Shown: one piece after another, positions 10,486 to 20,691 of the stretch
How positions within the stretch are numbered: position 1 is the stretch's first letter
Layout of the letters: the number at the start of each line of letters is the position of its first letter
Source: Symbiodinium natans
Taxonomy: Eukaryota > Sar > Dinophyceae > Suessiales > Symbiodiniaceae
Direction: 5' to 3'
DNA: 64,000 bases
NCBI GenBank assembly: GCA_905221605.1
Contig: CAJNDS010000328.1
Location: 85,001 to 149,000, forward strand
The notes under the pieces: generated by a model
Told to the model about the DNA's origin: nothing
Seen by the model: the letters and a program-made list of their open reading frames with translations, nothing else
Databases searched by the model: none
Program-made: the position numbers and the translations under genes

Positions 10486-11034
10486 GGGTCCCAAAAGATG
10501 CCGCACAGGCTTGACATGAGGGTTGACTCAAGGCCAAACCAACAACGACAAGAGAAGCAAGGGTAAAGAAATATGCAAGCCTCAAACTATCTGAAGAACA
10601 TACGAAGAATCATGATGACACCTAAGAAGAACTGTCAGGTGTCACGGTCTCCTTAGATTTTTGACTTTAAACCCTAAACCCTAAACCCTAAACCCTCTGG
10701 CCAGGCCTGTGGCCTGGTGCGTCTCCCGGAAAGTTGCGAAGAAACGAGCCACCTGCGAGCAGATCGCGGGCAGAAGCCTCCCCTTCCTACGTCTTCCTTG
10801 CTTGTGTAAAATATCGTCATCTGATCGTCTATACAGCATGTATGGTGTATATCCGTTTCTATACCATATATAGACATTTGCACAGTGTTGACGTACACGG
10901 AAGAAACTGGAGTATCTGGTAAAGGCATGTTCTAGCACAATCATCCTACACTGACTCCTAACCAGGCTGGGCCTTGACCCTCCTGAATCCATCATCTCGA
11001 GAGGTCATCATCCGGTGGATCTTCACAGGACCAG

Positions 11035-11108
11035 GGTTTAGGGTTTAGGGTTTAGGGTTTAGGGTTTAGGGTTTAGGGTTTAGGGTTTAGGGTTTAGGGT
11101 TTAGGGTT
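11035..11108 (+). repeat. telomeric array downstream of the mitochondrial-carrier exons
   Basis: Ten perfect TTTAGGG units in the intron that follows the exon ending at 11145 on the minus strand. Confidence 0.95.
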
Positions 11109-11144
11109 GCCAGCTCCAACTGCACCTTGAAGACAACGTCAGTC

Positions 11145-11423
11145 CTGCATCTTCGTCTTGACCACGTCCATCGGTTGTGTGACGATGGCAGCGCCCGCCG
11201 CACAAACCTGACATCGCGTGAAGACCCTCCATCTCATGTGGCCACTAAAACAGATTGGGCATGTTTCCGGTACCGCTGTCTTGAAGACCACATCTCAACA
11301 TCCTAGCCTAGACCTGAGGATGAAGGCAGTTCTGGCCACTCAAGCATCTTCCCTTGGCCCCCCAACGGAGGTGATGCACGCAGACTGTAAGGCTCGCTGC
11401 CGCATGGCTGCAGCATCAAACTC
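11145..11423 (-). CDS. mitochondrial carrier family protein, partial (two exons)
   Basis: Two phase-0 exons on the minus strand: 11423-11367 (19 codons, acceptor TCGTTGCAG, donor GTTGGG) and 11207-11145 (21 codons, acceptor GCGATGTCAG). Joined they read RALQSACITS then VCAAGAAIVTQPMDVVKTKMQ without its last residue, which contains PxDxxKxxxQ, the signature at the end of odd-numbered helices in mitochondrial carriers. These are six-helix inner-membrane metabolite transporters. The exon end before GACTGACG implies a GA-type donor. Other exons are not confidently placed; a following segment (11030-10960) reads VKIHRMMTSRDDGFRR. Substrate cannot be judged, and a gene remnant is possible. Confidence 0.6.
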
Positions 11424-11649
11424 CTGCAACGAAAGCTCACCGACTTGCGGCTTATGATTGTGGCAACCATTAACACGGGCTTCACACTGTACATTAAATT
11501 CTTTTCGTACTCTGATTGTGATAATACTACACTGCCGAATCCTTCAACGATAATATCAATTTACTACTTTGTTATGAACTTCTGTTGCATGTTTACATGC
11601 TTTATGTTAGTATACTGCTATATATGAAACATAGCAGAGCCAGCAAGCC

Positions 11650-11776
11650 ACGAGTCAGCAACGGCTGCTTTCCTTTTTTTAACACGCAACTGCCTCGATT
11701 TTCCAGCGCCGCTTTGGGAGCGTCATTGCGCTTGTTGGGTTCAGGGTTGCGAACCTCTCCAAAGAGCTGTGCAGTT
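11650..11776 (-). CDS. exon-like segment, unknown
   Basis: Minus-strand frame after ACTGCACAG reads LFGEVRNPEPNKRNDAPKAA and then a basic stretch. It is hydrophilic and unassigned. A second coiled-coil-like piece near 11990-11915 reads GHQAELKLRRLEE before a GTGAAG donor. Confidence 0.4.
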
Positions 11777-11797
11777 GCAAGGGGCGCAGGGAAGCCG

Positions 11798-11893
11798 AGG
11801 GTTTAGGGTTTAGGGTTTAGGGTTTAGGGTTTAGGGTTTAGGGTTTAGGGTTTAGGGTTTAGGGTTTAGGGTTTAGGGTTTAGGGTTTAGGGT
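11798..11893 (+). repeat. telomeric array
   Basis: Fourteen perfect TTTAGGG units. Confidence 0.96.
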
Positions 11894-12013
11894 GGTAGAG
11901 CTGAAGCATCTTCACTCTTCGAGTCGGCGCAGCTTCAGCTCGGCTTGATGACCCTTGGGCAAAGGTTCACGGCCTCACACACGAGGGGGTTCTTAAGGGA
12001 GGGGGCGTTCAAG

Positions 12014-12138
12014 GGGGGTTTAGGGTTAAGGGTTTAGGGTTTAGGGTTTAGGGTTTTAGGGTTTAGGGTTTAGGGTTTAGGGTGTAGGGTTTAGGGTTTA
12101 GGGTTTAGGGTTTAGGGTTTAGGGTTTAGGGTTGAGGG
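12014..12138 (+). repeat. telomeric array
   Basis: About seventeen units, with single TTTTAGGG and TGTAGGG variants. Confidence 0.95.
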
Positions 12139-12681
12139 TGTGTAACCCAAGGGTCCCTAGTACTCCCCACTACTCCCTTAAAACCCCTTAATCACACTTG
12201 CGTTGCAAAAACGCGATATGGGTAGTTCTGAACCTCCAAAAAGGGACCATACCGGGTCTTTATTATAAAGGTGCCTCATTACCCCAAGAAGGGCCCCTAA
12301 TTTAGAGAATTACCCATAGACTGATAAAACTGTAGACGCCGCACTGAGGTACCCGAAGCACTGGCTATCTCGGAAGGTTGTACTACTAGATTATTCAACA
12401 ATTATAGTTAAAAGACTCATTCTGATTCATTGCTTGTATGTTTATATGCCTCATGCTAGTATATTGAGATATATATGTATATATACGTATAGATATATAT
12501 ATATATACGTATATATACGTATATGTATATAAAAACATCCAAAAAACGCCAAGTGTGAAAACTCCTGCCTCGGAGCGGCCATCCAGTCTGCCCTCGAACA
12601 TGACGGTGAGGCGCGTGTCACTGTACCTAGGATGGCCCTTAGAACCCTCTGAAAAAAATATCTGGATACCCCAAAAACACC

Positions 12682-13152
12682 CAAAATACCCTAAACCCTA
12701 AATACCCTAAATACCCTAAATACCCTAAATACCCTAAATACCCTAAATACCCTAAATACCCTAAATACCCTAAATACCCTAAATACCCTAAATACCCTAA
12801 ATACCCTAAATACCCTAAATAGCCTAAATACCCTAAATACCCTAAATACCCTAAATACCCTAAATACCCTAAATACCCTAAATACCTAAATACCCTAAAT
12901 ACCCTAAATACCCTAAATACCCTAAATACCCTAAATACCCTAAATACCCTAAATACCCTAAATACCCTAAATACCCTAAATACCCTAAATACCCTAAATA
13001 CCCTAAATACCCTAAATACCCTAAATACCCTAAATACCCGAAATACCCTAAATACCCTAAATACCCTAATACCCTAAATACCCTAAATACCCTAAATACC
13101 CTAAATACCCTAAATGCCCTAAATACGCTAAATACCCTAAACCCTAACCCCT
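12682..13152 (-). repeat. 9-bp telomere-variant satellite (CCCTAAATA)n
   Basis: About fifty copies of a 9-base unit that is the telomere heptamer plus TA. The tract is highly homogeneous with a few single-base changes (TAGCC, TGCCC, TACGC) and one shortened unit. Both ends return to the ordinary 7-mer, which suggests local amplification of a mutated unit by slippage or unequal exchange. Confidence 0.95.
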
Positions 13153-13164
13153 ATAAAAATTCTT

Positions 13165-13245
13165 TCCGGTGCCTGCCTAGGTACTGAGCGAGCACTTTTC
13201 CCACAGCGCCCTCGGGGACCAAGATCGTGTCCTCTGAGGTCATCT
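13165..13245 (-). CDS. short exon, unknown conserved-looking protein
   Basis: Minus strand reads MTSEDTILVPEGAVGKVLAQ then YLGRHRKEF. The upstream acceptor GGGTTAG comes from the telomeric array at 13241-13282. KH-like spacing was considered but the GxxG signature is absent. Confidence 0.45.
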
Positions 13246-13298
13246 AACCCTAAACCCTAAACCCTAAACCCTAAACCCCTAGAAACCCCCAAACTTGG

Positions 13299-13416
13299 GA
13301 TGCTCCCCCTGAATCCCCCTTATACTAACAGTCCTTAAGGGTCTTTTGACAAAGAAGGGGGTACGACGACCCGCTATTTCGGACTGCATTGCTGGTATAA
13401 GGGGGAACATTCCCTA
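13299..13416. mobile_element. TIR element, family 2
   Basis: Ends TTGGGATGCTCCCCCTGAAT and TAAGGGGGAACATTCCCTA, with CTTATACTAACAGTCC and GGACTGCATTGCTGG as inner arms. Confidence 0.7.
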
Positions 13417-13499
13417 CCCCAAACCTTAAACCCTCGAACCCTCAAACCCTGAATTCAATGAAAACCCTAAACCCTAAACCCTGAATTCAGTGAAGAAGG

Positions 13500-13600
13500 G
13501 CGAACTGAGAGGAGGCCTGCAGCATGATGTTTTCCACAGCGGTCACGTTCTGGGCCACTCTGAACCCACCTGCGGAGGTCGGCCACGTGATGCTGCATCA
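13500..13600 (-). CDS. exon-like segment, unknown
   Basis: Minus-strand frame GGFRVAQNVTAVENIMLQAS ending SQFALLH, open from the array edge at 13600. Amphipathic helical content. A stop or GA donor follows. Confidence 0.45.
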
Positions 13601-13740
13601 GTTTAGGGTTTAGGGGTTTAGGGGTTTAGGGGTTTAGGGGTTTAGGGGTTTAGGGGTTAAGGGTTAAGGGGTTAAGGGGTTTAGAGTTTAGGGTTTAGGG
13701 TTTAGGGTTTAGGGTTTAGGGTTTAGGGTTTAGGGTTATA
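13601..13740 (+). repeat. 8-mer (TTTAGGGG) then 7-mer telomeric array
   Basis: Six or more TTTAGGGG units pass through TTAAGGG variants into normal TTTAGGG, parallel to the tracts at 5395 and 23706. Confidence 0.93.
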
Positions 13741-14550
13741 TAGGGTTTAGGATACAAAGTTGCTCCATATTGTATGATGCCAAGCCTGGACACTTCGACA
13801 AAAAGAGGACTTGCTACTTGTGAGCAAGTCCGCCTACCACATTGAATTCTGATCCAAGCCAGAAACAACAGCTTGAAAATCGACCCTGCTGGGGAGTATG
13901 TCAGTCAGATTTCTGCCTCCAGGCATCGTCCCGCACACTCCACTTCTTTTCAGTCCTTCCCTAACCCTGCCCCTCCCCATTCCCTCGTGCCAGTAATGTG
14001 CCTAAGCAAAATACACAAAACCACACAGTGAACATATTAAACCTGAAGAAACCTACTATTGCTATCAGCACTTCGCTTTCACTTCGGCTGCCACTGCATG
14101 TACTTCTTCACAGCAGGCTTATTTGTCTCATTTTTCGGGTGCATAAAACAAGTAAACTGAAGGGAGCGCACAAGCATGTCCACTACGGTTTCGTCTTCTG
14201 TTCGCTTGCTCACTTATGATCTGCCATCCTGTGCTCAAGCCCTTATAACTATAGACTATAGGTGTACAAGACCACAGCAACAAAGAAAAGGAAAAGACAC
14301 CGTGTTCTAATACCGAATTTACTTCATCATTTCATGTCATTTTATTCTTCTTATGGTTAACGCACGCATGAAGTTCATGAACGAATGAACGAAAGAGACA
14401 AGCTGTGGCTGCGGGATAGGAGTTTCTGTGGCGAAGGGGCCTGAGGATCAAAAAGCGTGCTGCTGGGGGCAGGGGGCAGGGGACAGGGGCTCCCTAAAGC
14501 CCCCTCAAGGGCCGGGCGGTTCTAGCCGGAGGCTCTTCGACACTGCCAGG

Positions 14551-14643
14551 CTAAACCCTAAACCCTAAACCCTAAACCCTAAACCCTAAACCCTAAACCC
14601 TAAACCCTAAACCCTAAACCCTAAACCCTAAACCCTAAACCCT
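14551..14643 (-). repeat. telomeric array after RING-gene exon 3
   Basis: Thirteen CCCTAAA copies on +. On the coding strand it is a sense TTTAGGG array starting within 25 bases of the exon-3 end. Confidence 0.96.
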
Positions 14644-14665
14644 ACACATGGCCTATCAGGTTCAC

Positions 14666-15802
14666 GTGCGGCAGAATCTCAAAGGCTTGGACGGAGAGGT
14701 CATGGGGCTGGCCCTCCGCAACGCTGTCGAACCGCACCGCGATCCTCTCCGGTACGCCAGAGGGCCCGAGCACCGTTCCCAAGGTTGCAAAGGGAACTGC
14801 CTTAGTTTGGGTTTAGGGTTTAGGGTTTAGGGTTTAGGGTTTAGGGTTTAGGGTTTAGGGTTTAGGGTTTAGGGTTTAGGGTTTAGGGTTGAGGGTTTAG
14901 GGTTTAGGGTTTAGGGTTTAGGGTTTAGGGTTGTCCAGTAACCTGGGGGAATTAAAGGTTAACCTTTGGGATTATAAGGGGGTTATACTACCCCAAAAAG
15001 GTTAAAGGTTACCTACTCTACTACTAGGCTGCCACGGCAGAACCGATGATGAGATCCTGTGAGGCAAGGACGCGCTGCCCGATCTGAACCCCAAAGCCGC
15101 TAGGCACCTGCGGCAAGAGCTCGTCGGGACTTACCTGAGTGGTGCTTTAACTTATTAAAGCCCTTGGAAATTTGTTTATGAGTAGGTTCCCCCTTAAAAG
15201 GGAAGGAAGGGAAATTTAAAGTTATCCCAAAGCACTACCCAGTTACGTTGAAGACTCCGTTCATGCCAAAGAGAAAAGTGTCGAATTTCACTTTGACCCG
15301 GTCTTCCTCCTCGTGCCTGCCAATCACAATACCACTGGTTCCAAAGGCGATCGCCAGAGTGCTGCCAACTTGAAGGTCACGGGAGGCGGCGACTTCCTGC
15401 CAGAGGCTGAAGCCATGGATGTCCTCCTCCTCCTGGTCCCTCCGGCGCTCTTCCAGCTCGTTGCCATGTGCAGACTCCAGCCAGCTGCTGAGCAGCTTCG
15501 ACACGCTCGGAAGGCGATAGTCGATCTGCTTTCCACAACCACTGGGACACCTGGCCTTGGGTGCTCCCTCATCCAGCTTCACAACTGTCCATTGCCTGGT
15601 TCATGGTTGGGATAGTACTAAAAATCTACATGTCTCTTCCTTATTGAGCTTAAGGTACCCTTAAAAGTGTACAAAATGATACCCTACTATGACTCAGTTG
15701 CTGCAGGCAGGTCTTGCAAAAGGACTCGCCGCAGCACGGGAGCGTCAGGGGCTCCAAGAGGATGTCTTGGCACAGCTGGCAGATCCACTCTACTGGAGCC
15801 AT
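14666..15802 (-). CDS. RING-type zinc finger protein with SH3-like repeats (three exons)
   Basis: Exons: 15802-15688 (38 codons plus 1 base), 15584-15247 (2 bases plus 112 codons) and 14800-14666 (45 codons). Phases agree exactly and donors are GTAGGG, GTAACT and GTGAAC. Residues 8-35 hold a RING start (ICQLCQDILLEPLTLPCCG, then FCKTCL), completed after the first intron by RCPSGCGKQ. Two related beta-rich segments follow (VGSTLAIAFGTSGIVIG with VKVKFD; VPFATLGTVLGPSGV with IAVRFD), resembling SH3-like modules. Likely a small E3 ubiquitin ligase or regulator of about 200 residues. The start chosen is MAPVEW; the frame is open further upstream (MYLSQAMLRETSPEED), so the N-terminus may be longer. 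The second intron holds two TIR elements and a telomeric array. Confidence 0.75.
14809..14931 (+). repeat. telomeric array inside RING-gene intron 2
   Basis: About seventeen TTTAGGG units on +. On the coding strand it is CCCTAAA, ending about 10 bases before the exon-3 acceptor (CCAAACTAAG). Confidence 0.96.
14938..15026. mobile_element. TIR element, family 4
   Basis: Palindromic pieces GTAACCTGGGGG and GGTTACCTACTC flank TTATACTACCCC. Related copies lie near 45.16 and 45.93 kb. Confidence 0.6.
15126..15237. mobile_element. possible short TIR element
   Basis: GGTGCTTTAACTT at the left and AAAGTTATCCCAAAGCAC at the right form imperfect inverted ends around a purine-rich core, inside RING-gene intron 2. 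Only one copy was noticed. Confidence 0.35.
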
Positions 15803-15809
15803 GGCCGAA

Positions 15810-16290
15810 GACACCTGTTGAGCTGCGGGATCATCCCTGCTCTCGGGCCAAACTGCTCTACAAGGTACTACAGAGCCCTCAAGCATCAAGCAGGCGCCTA
15901 AAAGAACAAGGTTCCACAACTGGGGCAAGATGTCCTCTTCTGGGGAAGTCTCTCTCAACATCGCCTGGCTCAGGTACATGTAGCTGCACCTGCCCCGAGA
16001 ATTACACCACCAAAGTATCTCCCGCTGCAAAGCTTTCCGCACTCTTTACGCAAAGTAAGCACACCGAGCGCACTGCCAGAAAGCGCCGGCAGCAGAGACG
16101 TCCCGCAGGAGCGTTGGAATGAGGCCTCTGCCACTGGCACAGCCCGCCACAAAGCAAGAATAAGGATGCCCCAAGCATCCCGTGGCGCTGCAGCAGGACC
16201 TCGCCAAAGAGACCGCGGACCGTCGGTAGTGATGACCTGAGGCGGCAACGCCTGCTCCATCTTAGACCTACATGCGCTTGGGCCCATGGA
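15810..16290 (-). CDS. possible 5' exons of the RING gene or a separate gene
   Basis: Minus-strand open segments upstream of the RING start read MEQALPPQVITTDGPRSL (about 16260-16205) and MLRETSPEEDILPQLWNL (about 15963-15905). Both look coding but no splice chain could be fixed. Confidence 0.35.
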
Positions 16291-16295
16291 GGGTC

Positions 16296-16412
16296 TTTTA
16301 ATGTTAAAAAACCCTTTTTAATGTTAAAAAACACCCTACAAACCCTTTTTAAACGTTAAAAACCCCTTTTTAATGTTAAAAACACCCTACAAACCCTTTC
16401 TTTAACGTTAAC
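16296..16412. repeat. about 30-bp imperfect tandem repeat
   Basis: Three to four copies of a unit containing CCCTTTTTAATGTTAAAAA and CACCCTACAAA. It may be a self-complementary element. Confidence 0.6.
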
Positions 16413-16545
16413 AAAACACTGAAGAGAAGCTGGCCTCCCATGGGCCACGCATCAAGTGCGAGGCGCTTGTCTGGGGCAGTAGAAGCCCTGCCTCGAGAAT
16501 GACATCTAGGTTCCCAAAATAAGGACTATCGTATTTTGGGCTATT

Positions 16546-16613
16546 TGGGGTTTAGGGTTTAGGGTTTAGGGTTTAGGGTTTAGGGTTTAGGGTTTAGGGT
16601 TTAGGGTTTAGGG
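16546..16613 (+). repeat. telomeric array within a small palindromic element
   Basis: Ten TTTAGGG units flanked on the left by GGCTATTTGGGG and on the right by TACCCCTATTTGGGG, which look like parts of one palindromic element. Confidence 0.85.
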
Positions 16614-16889
16614 GTACCCCTATTTGGGGAAATACCCATCTCGCCATCAGGGTCAGTATTGCAAGCTCTGATGGGGGGTGCTGCGGGATGCCTGCCAAGA
16701 AGTTCGGAAGAAGTCGAACGGCTGAACAGCAGCCACCTGCACCTTTGCAACATGCAGAGTCGCATCGTAGACATAATCTGCAAAAAAGCGTCAAGGCATG
16801 TTTGGTGTAACTGGAGCTGGCGGGGGCGGTCGGTTCGGCTGGTCATGACCGATGAGAAGTATGTTATGCGCGCAGCTACGTCCGCATCA

Positions 16890-16892
16890 GTG

Positions 16893-16924
<32 letters not shown>
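16890..16924. repeat. (GT)n microsatellite
   Basis: About seventeen GT units, shortly after (on the minus strand, downstream of) a coding exon. Confidence 0.9.
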
Positions 16925-16930
<6 letters not shown>

Positions 16931-17337
16931 TCAATTTCTGTGTGTGGCTGGTAGCCTTGTACTGAGCGCTGCTTGAGCTTCCGTGACTGCATGGGGTGCG
17001 GACCACCTTCTACCACTTGCCAGCAAAGAAGGGATGCAAGTTGCACAGGCCACAAGTCTAGCGAACCTTCGTATGTAAAGGCCGCAGCACTCGCCACCAC
17101 TGCACAATCTGCTGCAACACGTGCACTCCATGGCCGCGACGTCTCGGAACTGTCTGTGTGTGTGAGAACCAAGGGCCCGACCGCCTTGGCCACAAGACCT
17201 GCTTCCAAGACCTGTTCAGAAAAAAAAAAAAAAAAAACAAGACTTGCTTTCCAAGTGCTGCCTGGAATCCCGCAGGCGAAACACATAAAGCTAGGCCTCC
17301 TTGGAGCCCCGCTGCACCTGTCGCTGAGCTGTCTCAC
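16925..17337 (-). CDS. unknown protein, two exons
   Basis: A poly-T tract and TCTGAACAG form a textbook acceptor near 17216. The exon reads VLEAGLVAKAVGPLVLTHTD and later FTYEGSLDLWPVQLASLL. An upstream piece (17337-17245) reads MRQLSDRCSGAPRRPSFMCF. The intron between is short and A/T-run rich. Unassigned. Confidence 0.5.
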
Positions 17338-18057
17338 ACGGTTAGAATGTCATAACGCCCCATTTGTTTTGTTGATAACTTTTCAGGTCCACCAGACACG
17401 TGCACCACCTCGGCCGGCCAGTAGCTGATCCGGAAACATGCATGATTTGAGAAACGAAGTCACGCTCAAGAAAACAAGTATCAGGCCATCAGCACCACTA
17501 CCCTGCTCTCAGCTCTGAAACCTTATGAGGCGACCGGATCTGCGGACGGCTTGCTGACAAGTCTGCGAGCTGCTCTCCAAAACAATTGCAACACTTTTCT
17601 CTAGCAAACGCCATGTCAACAACCCACGTCAAGCACATTTTTGGCTTTCAGGTCTCCACAAACTGAGACCCACATGTAAGCAAGCTATAGTGCCCTATAG
17701 GCAGTCACGAGTAAACGGCATTTGGCTTCAGGACTGCCACTGGCCTCGTAACCCAACAGAAACGCTGTAGGTCCCGCGGCAGAGCAGCAGAGCGCCTGCG
17801 GAGAGAGGAGACCATGGGTGGCTGGGCCACAGCTCAACAGCACTGTTTCAACACGTGGGTTTGGGGGGTTGAGGGCTTTGCAACTTAGGGTTTAGGGCTG
17901 AGGGTTTAGGGTTTAGGGTTTAGGGTTTAGGGTTTTGGTTTAGGGTTTAGGGTTTCAGCTCCCCCAAATTTCCTGGCCAATGCGCCGCTTAAAAACAACT
18001 CACGATGCCCAATGCTCGGCTTCGTACTGGCACGAGTCCACGGAAAAGCCCGCCTCA

Positions 18058-18118
18058 GAATGTCTCATCATGCAACTTCTCAAGCGACACGTCTGAATCC
18101 GAAACATCCCGCCGAAAC
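18058..18118 (-). CDS. coiled-coil exon
   Basis: Acceptor CACCTTCACAG, then FRRDVSDSDVSLEKLHDETF, ending near GAGGCG or GAGACA (GA-type donor). Confidence 0.5.
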
Positions 18119-18186
18119 CTGTGAAGGTGCTCATCGTGCGGTCAGGTGGCTAGGGGGTGAAGCAGCCACGCGCAAAGCCTGGCCGG

Positions 18187-18304
18187 ATAAACCCTAAACC
18201 CTAAACCCTAAACCCTAAACCCTAAACCCTAAACCCTAAACCCTAAACCCTAAACCCTAAACCCTAAACCCTAAACCCTAAACCCTAAACCCTAAACCCT
18301 AAAC
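18187..18304 (-). repeat. telomeric array flush with an exon end
   Basis: Seventeen CCCTAAA copies. The last base before the 18305 exon is the G of donor GTTTAGGG on the coding strand. Confidence 0.96.
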
Positions 18305-18397
18305 TTGGACCTGCTGGACCTGGCCGGGACTTTGTCCGGAGCCCGCCTCCATGAGTCCAGGACGTGGCCGCTTCTTGGATATCGCTGCCTGCCGGGG
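18305..18397 (-). CDS. 31-codon phase-0 exon, Gln/basic-rich
   Basis: A long pyrimidine tract then CCGTCAG opens an exon of exactly 31 codons (RQAAISKKRPRPGLMEAG, then QVQQVQ), closed by GTTTAGGG. The plus strand is also open, but only minus has both splice sites. Confidence 0.55.
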
Positions 18398-18440
18398 CTG
18401 ACGGTGCGGAGGCACGAAAAGGACAAAAAAGGACGAACTC

Positions 18441-18522
18441 CCCTAAACCCTAAACCCTAAACCCTAAACCCTAAACCCTAAACCCTAAACCCTAAACCCT
18501 AAACCCTAAACCCTAAACCCCT
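18441..18522 (-). repeat. telomeric array, C strand on +
   Basis: Eleven CCCTAAA copies. A further minus-strand coding-like piece (LTLPLDVARHAVQAET) follows at about 18580-18524. Confidence 0.95.
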
Positions 18523-18705
18523 GGCCAGGTCTCTGCCTGCACGGCGTGTCGAGCCACGTCCAGAGGCAGAGTAAGGACCTGGCAGCGCCATAACAAGTAT
18601 CACAGTAGGGTTTAGGGTTTAGGGTTTAGGGTTTAGGGTTTAGGGTTTAGGGTTTAGGGTTTAGGGTTTAGGGTTTAGGGTTTAGGGTTTAGGGTTTAGG
18701 GTTAG

Positions 18706-18905
18706 AAGAGTAGTAAGAGTAATGAGAGGAAAGTAGCACTAACAAGAGTAGTAAGAGAGGAATATAGTAGTAAAAAGAGTAGTAAGAGTAATGAGAGAAA
18801 TATGGTATTCATAAGAGTAATAAGAGTAATGAGAGGAATATAGTATTAATAAGAGTAGTAAGAGTCATGAGAGGAATAAAAAAGAGCAATTAGGGTAGCA
18901 AGAGT
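18706..18905. repeat. degenerate AGTAAGAGTAATGAGAG repeat
   Basis: Tandem units of about 27-40 bases, purine-rich on +. The same motif resumes at about 19370-19610. Confidence 0.85.
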
Positions 18906-19049
18906 AACAGTAGTTCTTCAAACTGCTGCACTGTTCCACATCGACTGCGCAGAGCCCAAGGCGGCTTGGCCGCCGTGATTTCTTTCGGGCTTGGCATGTA
19001 TACGAATGATGATCTGCGATGATGTGTGGCAAAGGCTGCGAAGTCAGCA

Positions 19050-19180
19050 GTTCAGATGTCCATTTGGTTCCAGGCATGTGCCGTCCTGCATCGGCTCTGT
19101 GCAGTTCATACCCATCGGCCGAGGCGGACACGCGATTGCACACACCCAGATTTCCGGCGCACACGTGCCATCAAAACCGT
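19050..19180 (-). CDS. cysteine-rich exon
   Basis: Minus strand reads GTCAPEIWVCAIACPPRPMG, then NCTEPMQDGTCLEPNGHLNC. The Cys spacing suggests a disulfide-bonded extracellular module. It is downstream of the membrane-protein gene on the same strand and could belong to it. Confidence 0.5.
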
Positions 19181-19369
19181 GATAACATAACATAAACAAC
19201 AAGACAATACTCACAGAAGAGAAATCCTCGTATTGACAGTAACCGTAATAACCATTTAGAGAAATGACAGTAAAAGGTAAAAACATGAATAGCAATAGCA
19301 TCAAAAAGAAGAAGAAGAAGTACTTGTAGCAGTCGTCGTCGTCGTCGTCGTAGTGGTGAGAGCAATAGC

Positions 19370-19610
19370 AAGCATAACAGTACCAAGAGTAGTAAGAGTA
19401 ATGAGAGTAATATAACAAGAGCAATTAGGATCATAAGAGTAACAGGAGTAATAAGAGCGTTTAGAAACCAATAGAGTAATGAGAGCAGCAGGAGTAAGAA
19501 AGTAATCAGAACAATAAGAGTAGCAAGAGCAAAAAGAATAACAGTAGTAAGAGCAAATAACAGTAGTAAGAGTGGTAAGAGTAGTTAAGAGCAAAGAGAA
19601 ACAAGGGCTA
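19370..19610. repeat. degenerate AGTAAGAG repeat, second block
   Basis: Same motif family as at 18706-18905, with GTCGTC and GAAGAA runs just left of it (19312-19350). Confidence 0.8.
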
Positions 19611-19959
19611 CAAGAGCCATCTCCCCACCGAAGGGAACCCAAACAGGCCTCCCCCCGTTGACGGCCGACTCAACACACACAGACCCATCAAGACGTAACA
19701 AAACCAAGGGGGCATGCACAACTGGCCCGCGTGCACACTTCACTCACCACAACACCAGGAGCCGTTTCGCTTGTTCTTCGCGCTTGCCGCAAGTCGCATT
19801 AGCCAATCCATTCCGCAAGGGCGACTGGGTACTCGCCTGGTCGAATTAAGCAGCCGGTTCATCGATCTTACATCACTGCCAAGGTTTGGCACTCTGTCCA
19901 TTCCGCTCATCCACCCATTTCAGCTGCCTTTGAGGCCATGTGCTGGGATATTGACTGAA

Positions 19960-20230
19960 TAGTCTCGTTGAGTCCAGACTGGTAAATCAGAGGTATGACA
20001 ACAGCTGTCTCGGCAAGGACGGACGAATGCACCTCGCTGCAAGTTTCACAGGTTCTGCGCTCGGAAACTTTGCAAAGCCCCACACCTGCACATGCATGCC
20101 ACGGCACAATATTTGTCATATGTCTTATATCCATTGCGGCTGCAGCCGGCAGAGAGAATGCCAGGATGATGCCGATTACCTGGCTGGTAAGTAGGACGAT
20201 CATGCGGCCACCCTTTTGCCCTTCCACACG
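19960..20230 (-). CDS. possible exon with a membrane helix and Cys residues
   Basis: Minus-strand frame MIVLLTSQVIGIILAFSLPA, then WHACAGVGLCK and ERRTCETC. A downstream exon of the 20.7-21.8 kb membrane protein is possible; the splice chain is unproven. Confidence 0.35.
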
Positions 20231-20691
20231 AGAGGAACCCAACAGCCGCCAGCCTCCCCATAGTAGGATGTCAGCGCGACCCAGTATCGCCGGTTCTTAC
20301 CTTGCACCTAAACCCTAAACCCTAAACCCTAAACCCCAAACCCGAAACCACTGCATGCAGCTGGCTGCCTCATGCACTTTCACACACAGCCAAAGGCAGC
20401 AAAGTCACGAAAAGCCAGGTAGCCCTGCACCTGGGCTTGCACAATGCCATAGATAGTACTACTACGTAATATTCTTTTCATTACTAGCATTATTAGTATT
20501 ATTATTATTATTATCACAGCATTGGCAATAGGAGTGAGCGATGATGTAACAATCGTACTGGCGTCACCGTACAGGAGGGGGGGGGATGAGAAGCAGGACA
20601 GTCCATGGCAAGATCTCGCCCCCACAGCCCCTTCAGCGGGAAAAAAGAATATGAAAGGATGTGGGATCTCTTCCTGCTGCCGACAAGATAC

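Noticed and set aside
19301-19434. Leu/Tyr/Thr-rich hydrophobic frame that mimics a membrane protein
   Set aside because: It lies in the AGTAAGAG repeat block and its hydrophobicity comes from repeated triplets.
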